Shown: piece by piece, positions 1 through 9,400 of the stretch
Layout: each line of letters begins with the position of its first letter
How positions within the stretch are numbered: position 1 is the stretch's first letter
Assembly (NCBI GenBank): GCA_030830415.1
Contig: JAURNB010000017.1
Location: 1-13,489 of the forward strand
DNA from: Acidimicrobiales bacterium
GTDB taxonomy: Bacteria > Actinomycetota > Acidimicrobiia > Acidimicrobiales > Ilumatobacteraceae
Length of the DNA: 13,489 bases
Direction of reading: 5' to 3'
Made by a program: the position numbers and the translations under genes
Notes under the pieces: generated by a model
The model's database searches: none
Told to the model about the DNA's origin: nothing
Seen by the model: only the letters and a program-made list of their open reading frames with translations

Positions 1-282
1 GACCGTTGTGTCACCCCATGCGGCCAAAAGTTCTGGGTCGGTGTAGTCGGCCCAGCTGTAAAGGTTCATACGCCGCTCGACCAATGTTGATGCAGTTGGT
101 CCTGTGCTGCCGTAATAGTTGTACACCTTGTCGCCGCAACTTGCGAGCGCTGCAGCAGCAGCTGTTGCACCAATTGCACTCAGGAATTTACGGCGAGACA
201 TTGCTGCTTGGAGCCGCTCGTTAATGCCTTCGGCTACCGATTCATGGGCAAGAATTCTGATGGGTTCACGATCTTTTGACAT
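1..282 (-). CDS. Tat-exported PotD-like ABC transporter substrate-binding lipoprotein (3' end beyond window)
   Basis: The first 94 codons are present; the gene runs off the left edge. Residues 29-34 (SRRKFL) are a twin-arginine motif, followed by an Ala-rich hydrophobic core and a lipobox LASC (46-49), so the protein should be exported folded by Tat and lipidated on Cys49. The mature start 'MNLYSWADYTDPELL' (72-86) closely matches the first strand of PotD/PotF-type spermidine/putrescine-binding proteins, which deliver polyamines to an ABC permease at the membrane. The ATG at 282 is preferred because a TAGTAT box lies exactly 6 nt before it; an internal ATG at 201 (MSRRKF) would give a more usual short Tat leader. 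A 172-bp gap and a hairpin separate it from the giant gene, so it is probably its own unit. Permease and ATPase genes would be expected beyond the edge. Ligand specificity cannot be read from this fragment. Confidence 0.85.
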   Translation of the reverse strand, partial: MSKDREPIRILAHESVAEGINERLQAAMSRRKFLSAIGATAAAAALASCGDKVYNYYGSTGPTASTLVERRMNLYSWADYTDPELLAAWGDTTV

Positions 283-288
283 GCTTAA

Positions 289-317
289 ATACTAGTTCAC
301 ACAGATCTGTTACTCAA
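289..317 (-). promoter_or_regulatory. Leaderless-type promoter of the PotD-like gene
   Basis: On the minus strand TTGAGT (plus 312-317) and TAGTAT (plus 289-294) are separated by 17 nt, and TAGTAT is followed by 6 nt (TTAAGC) and the ATG. Each hexamer matches 4 of 6 positions of the sigma70 consensus, and spacing is ideal. No Shine-Dalgarno is seen. The geometry places the transcription start at or next to the start codon, as in leaderless actinobacterial mRNAs. Confidence 0.6.
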
Positions 318-373
318 CAAATATGGTGTCTATTTGGTCAGCCATCAACCACATCCAAAGTTGTCTGGACATC

Positions 374-451
374 ACAAACGACAGGGTTGCTGCCAGCAAA
401 ATGACCGCTAACAACAACCCTGTTTGTTCATGTATTTTCTCGAGTGAAAAT
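374..451 (-). terminator. Probable terminator of the three-gene operon (inverted repeats)
   Basis: Perfect 9-nt arms ACAGGGTTG (381-389) and CAACCCTGT (415-423) enclose a 25-nt loop. They can extend through a small bulge by ACAAAC (374-379) with GTTTGT (422-427). A second short AT-rich dyad, ATTTTC/GAAAAT (434-439 and 446-451), sits directly behind the giant gene's stop codon. Read on the minus strand, the large stem starts about 28 nt after the stop and is followed by CGTTTGTG, not a clean T-run. It is therefore an imperfect intrinsic terminator, of a kind common in actinobacteria. The 283-454 interval holds nothing else apart from the promoter of the next gene. Confidence 0.55.
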
Positions 452-454
452 CTC

Positions 455-3400
455 TTATCTCAAACCAAAGTAATAACCATTCAGGTTGACCCAGATATTT
501 CCAGGGTTGGTATTGAATCCAATACCAGCGTTGATCCACCGATACCGACCACCCCAACCACAAGACATGTACCAAATCTTCCACCATGTGCCGAACCAGG
601 TTCGGTACCAATAGTAATCCCACCAGCAACTTGGCCAACTGGCGTCTAGGTAGGCAGATCCACTCACAGAGACGGACACGAATGGCGCCCAACTTGTGAT
701 GGTGATTGATGAGGACCAAGACGCACCGAACCAGAACTGTGCGATACCAGCGTAAACATAGGTGCTCCAACTCCCTGATCCAGCTGATGCTGTGAATTGG
801 AATGAACCATTTGCGTTGATGTACCCGTACACGCGGAAGTTGATGCCCGTTCCCGGCATAGTGAGATAGGCATCTATAGTCATGTTGTTGTTGCTGATGT
901 ACAAATACCCATACGCACCCACAACACGCAAGTTCATATAAACATAAATTGATGCGTTGAATGAACCGTTAGCACCTACCCACATCGCACCTGAACCAGA
1001 GACGATGCCCCCAACGTTGACAGACACATCGACGTACATACCCGACTGACCAGGTTCGTTCGAGATACGGAAGCTTCCGCTACCAGCAACTCCTGCAGCA
1101 TTGAGCGCTGCTGAACCTCTCATCGTAAAGCGTGTTTGGCTCCCACTCTTGTAGAAGTTTCCACTGAACCCAACGTTCACTGCACCCATCACAGTGATAT
1201 TGGAACTCATGGAGAAGCTCCAGTTGGATCCGCTCTTGGATCCACTCACACTCACTGATGCACCAAATGCCACCAAGCTCAAACTTCCCGAACCCGTGAA
1301 CGAGAAGTTTCCAGCAGTATCAAAGGAACCTCCTACGTAAACGGTTCCACCAACATCGCCCGAGCCGATGGCGAACGATGCATCGAATTTCCCGTAGACC
1401 ACGCCTTGAGCTCGCCCAATAGCGACGTTGCCAGCGGCTCCAAAGCCACCGAGGTTCATGCCAATGTTGGTAGCCGCGAAACGGAAGTCACCAGCTGCAG
1501 CAGTAACCGATTGGCCTGCACTGTTGATGACGTTGACACCTGCCCCCGCCTGCCATACCACCTGGCCACTAACTTGAGCTGAGAAGACTCCATCAACATT
1601 TACGGTTCCCACAATGGATGCTTGGTTACCGTCGATACGACCCGTCGCGGTTCCGAGGGCGTAACCCGCCACCGAGGCAGTCGCGTTAAAGGCAATCGTT
1701 GGGGCAGCACCCTTTGTGTAGGCGATGTTGAATGTTCCATCGAGAGTGACCGAGTTTGCAATTGTCCGTCTTGTTGTCAAGCTCGCAGAGAGTGACTGCA
1801 ATTGATAGTTGGCCATTTGCATATTGAGCGCAACCTTGCTCGGCGCACCCAGAATATTGAAGTCACCCGAGGCCACGATGTTGGCAACACCTCTCAATGG
1901 CTTCAAATTGATGGTGAGTTGTGCACTGTTCACTTCAAGTAGTGAAGGAACAATAACGAGTTGGCTAATTGAACCGGTCATGTCGAGGAATGGCCCGTCA
2001 GTGAGGTTCGCTCCTGCTTTACCACTCACCGCCACCTTGGTATTGCCGATAGTGACACCACCTGCAAATGAGATGAAGTTCTCTGTTGGCGAGACTTTGA
2101 TACCCATGCGGGTCTCGTCAATTTTTACTGCTCCAACGTTGAAAGAGCCAACGGACATGTCGGCAACAAGTGAGAACGGACTTGAACTGATGCGAGCATT
2201 CACCGACACATTGGTTCCGAAAACGGTTCCAACAAAGCCGGCAGAGACACCTGGTTCTACTAATACGTTGCCTACCGTGCACCCAATTGGAGCAATGGTG
2301 ATGTTCATATACGTTGACGTGAGTGCACCTCCAGCAATACTTGCAACCTTGGCAGTACCAGCAGAGATGGTCTTTTTGTCAGCGCCCAATGTTCCGGCCT
2401 GCAATTGGAAGCATGGCTTAGAAACATCGATGTTTGCAACAAGGCGAACTGCGACTCCCGCATCCATGTTTAAGAGCGAACGCCATGACGACGGCAACTG
2501 CGCTGTTGCGGCAATGCCGAGGCTCGGCAAAGGCATTGGTGCAGTGAGAGTGATACCGACTTGGATGGCAGCTTCAGTAAGTGTGAGTTCACTAATACCA
2601 AATGCATTTGTCCATGCAAATGGCTTGCCCGTTTTCTGATCGGTTCCAAGGCTCATACTCAAACTGATACTTGTGGGAGTGACTGTTCCACGCATCTCAA
2701 GTGGAATAGGTGTTTCATTTGCTGCACCCGTGAGCATTTCGGCTTGGCCGATCAAACTCATCGATGGTGTTGGCAAACCACTCACTTCAAAACCAAGTGC
2801 AGTGAAGCGCATTGAAGAGCCACCCGACTTGTACATGAACCAGTCATTAGGCGTTGGCAGCATGATCTTCATTGCTGGCAACTTGCCACCCGCTAGGTCT
2901 TTGAGCGGAATAGTGATGGGCACATTGGTCAAGTTCGGTTGCTTCAACATCTCGCGCAACCAACTTGGAACATTGAAACTGGCAATGAGCACTGGTGTTG
3001 CTTTAGCGATATTGAGTTTCCCTAAATCTTCAGCTCCCGCCAAGACAACACCCGTTGCGTCGTACGATGACAGCGCGAAAGAAGCCTTCGATAACGTCAT
3101 TCCCGGTACGGGAGTCCAATCTTTCATTCCCGCTGTAATGAGAACGCCCTTTGAGCTAAACGCAGCGCCCATGCTCAAGGTAGTACCTAACAAATTCGAG
3201 CTACCCGATACCCCAGCTGTCACGCCAGCGGCTTTTGTAAATGCAAGCGAGAAGCCTGGTTTAGTGATGGTGACACCAGACGCAAGGTTGATATCTGCAG
3301 TGAAGGTTGCGCTCAGACTTGCTTCGCCCTTATTGAAACTGCCCTTCACTTCAGTAGGCCCTGTGAATCCATTTCCAAGATCAACAAAGAGTTTTCCTTG

Positions 3401-6400
3401 TGCTCCGAAACCAATGTCACAAGGTGTGCCGATGTTGCAGGTTGCGTTAATGAGAACGCCAGGTTCAGTGATTTTCAGGCCAGGGAATGGCACATAGTCA
3501 GTGCTGGACTTAAAGCCGATACTCATCGTTTTTACATTGTCCTTGCGGACCACGGTTCCCGTCACGCCCTTTAACGGAATGGAGAAGCCACTAAATGGCG
3601 TCCATGATGCCGTTGAGTTTTCAGGCGTTGCAACCACAAATTCGTAATTCGTTGCACTTGTGTAGTTCAAGGTAAATGGCATCACGAGTGGACCAGTATC
3701 GGTAGCCACCGACAGTTGCCCACTACCCTTCACCGGACCAGTCGTTGTACCACCCATGCGGATATCTAAACGATCAATCATGACGCCCTTGATTACCTCA
3801 ACAGGCGAGACGACCTTTGCAACAAGGGCATACTCCCAAGGCTTTGAACTTGCAGGCCGTGAAATGGATCCGTCAATCTCAACTTTGTCTGTCTTAAATG
3901 CTGCCGTCATGCTCAATGCACCCGTGGCAAAAGTCCATGAACCGGAAATAGAAACGGGTCCGAATGTTGCAGTACCCGTCACTTCTTTGATCATCTCTGG
4001 CATCGGAAGCGAGAAGCTCAGACGTGGCACGTTGAGACCAAGATTAATTGAAGGCAAATTGAGGTTCGGCAAACTTGGCGACCAGTTAATGGAAGGAATG
4101 CTGATTGATGGAGCCTTCAACATCCAAGCAAACTTGCCAATATCGAAGTCGTAGTCAAAGCCTGGCAATTTGAACTTCGGAAATACACATTCCATCAAAA
4201 CACCAGCACCGAAGGTCACTTCGCAAGTTGTTTTTGTACCAAACAGTTCTACTGTTCCCGACAATTTTGCCGTAACAGAAGGTTGAGTCGTCTTAGTTGG
4301 TGTTGTGGCTGCTGATGTACCAGTTGCAGGAGCTTTCACTGCAGGAGGAACCGTGAGCACAATGGTCGGTGAGGTCAACTTGACATCGGGTGAAAAGACC
4401 ATGTCTGAGAACTTGGCAGTGAAGACAAATACACCAGCACTGTCGAGGTTTGCTTCAACTGCAATGCTGCTTAACGAGTCGATACCAATATCGAACCCGA
4501 GAGTTCCTTTCACGTTGAATGTTGTTATGCACTTGGCACCTGTTGCACAATTAAATGCAGCGTTAGCAGTCACTTTTTGTATGGTGATTCCAGAGACTGG
4601 ATTCCACACAACTGCCGACGACATATCCATCAGCAAACTGGTTCCCGTTGCATTACGAGTGAACGAACCATTGACTTCGCCAAGAACGAGCGGGCCACCA
4701 CCACCCACTTCAAACGATGAACTGGTTGCCCCAACCGACAGCGTCACCGCATAGTCAGTTGAAGATTTAATAGCAAAGGTTCCCTTGACAGTGAGCACGG
4801 TTCCACCTGGAACAGTGATGCCTACAGCTCCGTTTCCACTCAGTGATGGCTTGCCACCGGGAACTGTGTTACCAAAAGTGAACGCGAAGTCTGAGAGTTG
4901 AACAACACTATTCAACTCAATGGGACGCTTCACTTTTCCAGTGAGGTTGTACAAATAGCTCTTTGAAAGATCAGTCTTATCGCCACCAGCTTTATTGCTA
5001 ATGGTTCCGCTCAATTCAAAGACAGGGTCAGAGAACAACGCAGCAAGAGAGAACTCGCCATTTGAGAAGTTCACTTCACCTTGAACAGCTAAGTCGCTCA
5101 CTTCTCCACTAGCGCCCGTGAACTCTTTCAACGCAGCGGGCATCGCTATTGCAACTATTAAGCGAGGCACTTTGGCTGAAAGTGGTACCGCCTTGAAGGT
5201 AGGCAACGAAGGCACCTTTGGCGTGAAGCTAGAGAGATCACGTAATGACCACACAAGTTGACCTGCTTTTAGAACAGGCCCATCGGCGCCAAAAGCTGCC
5301 AAATCTTTTACATCAGCGCTGAGCAACACGTTTTCTTTGCTGAACGTTGCAGAGGCACTTACCTTTGTGCCAAATACATTCATCGAGCCCGTCATGGTGA
5401 TGGACGTTGTTTGGTCTGCAGCACCCACTTTGGTGGCCTGAATAGCAAGTGAAGCTTCCGAGAGTTCTAAGCCTGCTGCAACTTCAATTGAAGCAACTTT
5501 TGCTGTGAAAGAAGCCGACTTAGCAGCAGTGTCGAAACTACCTTCAAGGCTTCCCGAACCGACTGTAGAACCTAAGGTGATTTCTGCCGTTGAACTGAGT
5601 TTCATTGCCAACGCACACGCTGCATCGGCAGCGCATTTGGCAGTGACCTCAATTGATGGCGACTTAATTTCAAGACCAGTCATTGGAGTTGAGTTACCTC
5701 CTACAACCTTGATGGCAATATCGCGCGCACCATTTACATTTGCATAAGAGCCAGATGCACTCTTCAAAGGAATTACTACATCTTTTGCGGCAGTCCATGA
5801 CCCATTGGGCGTTGCTGCCGTCACCTTCAAAGAGTGATTCTTCTCATCGGTGTACGACAGTTCGGTCGTGAGTTCAAGCGCTGAAGGCGCCGTTCCAATG
5901 GTGACAGTACCTGAGCCAGTAACAACTCCTGTTTCGTTGCGCGAAGCCGACAATGCATTCAACACGAAACCTGGGGTCAAAGTGATTGGACCCTTGAGCG
6001 AACCTGAGAGGTTGACTAATACTTTTTTAGCGGTATCGGTTTTGGTGACCTTGCCTGTGAAATCGACGACGACGCCAAACAAGTTGACTGCATTAGTCAT
6101 TGAACCTTCAAGAGCAAAAGTGCCGTTGGTAGAAATTGCACCAAATACACGAGCTGTTGGCGTTTTGCCATCCACGGCTGCACTCGTTGCCTCCGCATCG
6201 AGCGATACCGCTTTTGTGCCCTCGGCATTGATACTGAATCGAAGTGCCGACGACGCCGTATAACCAGCCGGCAACTTCAAGAATGGCATTGATGTGGCGA
6301 TTATTTCACCTTCAAAAGCTCCAATAGATGCACCTGCACGAGAGAACGGAATGAACAAGCCCACAGCATCAGTTGTTGCTATTGCAAACTGCGGAGAACC

Positions 6401-9400
6401 CCAGTCTTCTGGTGCGGTAAAGCGTGCGGTACGAATGGTGAGGCCCGCTGCCGATACTGAGCCAGATGCTCCAGAAACAGTGAGGTAGTTGCCAAGCGAG
6501 AATGTTGCATCTGCGAACGTAACTTTTGAAGCCGCTGTACATGTAGAGCTCGACACAGCAAATGCAGTGAGATCCAAACCACTAATGCCAATGGCATCAA
6601 TGGTTGCCTGCAAGCCAGTTGTAGATTTACTTGATGCTGCAGCTACGAAATCACAAAGCGGAGCAGGTGCTCCACTTGGTACAAGCTGTAATACCACTAG
6701 GTCAGATGCTTTTGCGCCAGACGCATCGGTTGCCGTCACCAACAAGGTGGCAGAGCCCGACACACCTGTGGCAGCAACCGTGACGGCTGGAGACGTTTCA
6801 TTGGACAATGTAAGAGGAGTGCCCGATACTTGGCTCCAAGCATAAGTAATTGCCCCTGCGCCAGTAGCAGTTGCATTCAATGTGAATGCACTTGCAGTGT
6901 CGACGACAATTGGACCATCACCTTCGGTGATAGCGGCAGCAACAGCAGCATTACCGCCAGTGCCAACAAGAACAGTAATGATCTCAGAAGCTTTCACTCC
7001 ACGCGAGTCGGTTGCTTCAATGCGCAACGAAATAGTGGTGTTTGCTGCAGGTGCAGTGAACGCCAAAGTTGCTGTATTTGTCACCGCAGACGCGATGGCC
7101 GACGGGTTCGGACCAGAAGCCTGTGACCATGCGTAAGTTATTGCACCGACACCAGTAGCAGTGGCGGTTAGCGAGACCGCTCCACTTTGGGCGACAGTGA
7201 CCCTGGTACCGCCAAATACGTTTCCGTTAATAGACACTCCGGTATCGGAAGAAGTAGTGAAAGTGGCATCACCGGTTCCCGAGGTTGGAGCAGTTGCACT
7301 GAGGGCACGGGTCGAACCAACTGATTGCATTGGAACGCGATGTAAAACAGATGAACCGCCTCCGCTTGCCGACTCTCCAGTTGGACCCTCAACAGTTGTG
7401 AGAGGAACGACAACAAGTGAAGTACGCACAGTTGATGAGGCTCCGCCTTCGGTTGCAGTGACGTCGAACAACAAAGTTGTATCTGTTGTCACTTTTGGCG
7501 TAATGAGAGAAGCTGTTGGCCCAGTTGATGGAGAATTTTCAAACCATTGTGCAATCGGCGTAACTGTTTTACATTCGCCATTTGACGCTTTCACTTCATC
7601 TGCAGTGGTGCACAGTTGCTTCCATGAATAGACAGCACCATCGCCATTGCCTTCAGTGGACAACAAAATTGTTGAAGGAACTCGATTGCCTTTGACGTCA
7701 ACGAGTTGGTCAACAATAGTTTTTGGACCCTTCACTGTGAACGCAAGAGCTGGGCGCAACGCAACAGGCAACTTTGATGCACGACCGGCAGCAATATTGC
7801 GAGCCGTTGCTACAAGCGATGCAGCCTGCAAATTGAGAGTTGAAGACTTTTTATTTGTCGAAGCATAATTAATGCTGATCGATGGTGAATCGGCTCCAGC
7901 CTTGAGTGCAGCACTACGTGAACAAATGGTAAAGCCGGCAGCAAGTGCACTTGCTAAACGAGCACACTTCCATGATTCACCTTTGATGCCCGTGATACGA
8001 CCGTCTTTGATACCTGGCACCACGAGGAACTGTGCTGAAGCATCGGCGTTACCGCTGTTTTTAATGTTCAGTGTTGCCACAGCATCACCACCTGGGCGAG
8101 GCCCAGCTGGAGCGATGAACGAAGGAACCAGGTCGGCAGCAAATTCGGTGATTGCAACCGTCATGCCAAAGCGAGCAACAGGTGCTTGCTTAATAGCAAC
8201 CAGCGTTGCGAATACTGGCCATTCCGGCGAACCAACTTTTGCTTTCTCCGAGGCGCGAACCGTGAGGTTTAACACCGGTGTCGCAGCATCTGGCGCGATA
8301 GCTGAGGCCACCTTGATTTCACAACGAACAGCTGGGCCAGCTTTTTTCGATGCAACGGTTGGCGCTGAAGAACTTGGAGTAACAGTTGTTGAACTGTTCA
8401 ATGCTGCAGTCACTTTCCCTGCTTCAACAGGCATGTCGACTTTTGGCATGGTTCCGCTACCCGTAACGCACACCCATTTTCCGGCTGCTGCAGTATTGAT
8501 TTTCTGGCTGTCGAGAGTTGAACTGTAAGCACCCGTTGAAGCGAATGCCGCACCACTAAAGATTGCGGTGTCATCAACAAACTGCTCAAAGCGAACGATG
8601 GAACCAGCTTCTAAGGCCTTGCTGCCTTGGTTCTTTACGCTAAATGCATAACTTGAGTCTTTTCCGATGAGAACCTTGGTCGCAGAACCATCAGAGACCG
8701 CTTGCACTGCACCCTTTTCATTTGGGCGCGTGAACACAAGTGCAGGCATCGGAGTGGCTTGTGGCTGCACAATAAGATCTTGAGAAGCGCTGTTGCCTTC
8801 TTTGTACTTCTTAGCTTCGTTTGCTGCGGAAATAACAGCCTCGGTGGGGAAAACTCCTGCTTCAGTTGACTCCGAAGCAGCGACCACAAAGCCAATAGTC
8901 TCTGACGCTCCGGGCTCCATTTCTGACTTCACACAGTCTTGTGTTGTGGCACCCTCGCCTGCTGCAGCGTTGGCGTCAATTGCTTTGCACGACCAACCAG
9001 TGACACCAGGGGCTAAACCCTCAAAAACTAAACCTTTACGGAGCGTCAATTTGACATGCACATCTTCTGCTGGGCCATGCATCGACTGCACAAGAGCATC
9101 AACAATTACCGACCCTGGAGGAGAAATGCTGCTTTTTCCGTCGCGAGTGGTGAGAGTAATACCAACGTCAGGCTCTGGTATTTTGACTACTCGAAGCGAC
9201 AGCGAAGTGGTCTTTTTTACGGGTTCTGCTTTGATGACTGTCGTGGCAGATGAACTCACATCCCATTTAATTGGGGTATCGCTGATAGGAGTTTTTTTGC
9301 TGACGAATCCATCAATCGTGAGGGTTTCTGAAGAATCGCCTGGCTTGAGATCGGGTCCTGCTAATGAGCATGATTTGAGATTAGTCAGGCTGTCACACGA

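Noticed and set aside
323..649. Plus-strand 108-codon frame over the terminator and the giant gene's 3' end
   Set aside because: It is antisense to the aromatic tail and the inverted repeat and has no start signals.
1809..3497. Two long plus-strand open frames (276 and 274 codons) inside the giant gene
   Set aside because: They are antisense shadows of the giant gene's codons. They have no leader, ribosome site or recognisable domain, and the minus frame is continuous with clear protein repeats.
2912..6145. Possibility that the triplicated module reflects recent DNA duplication or a mobile element
   Set aside because: The copies are similar only at protein level; no long direct nucleotide repeats, terminal inverted repeats or transposase genes are visible.
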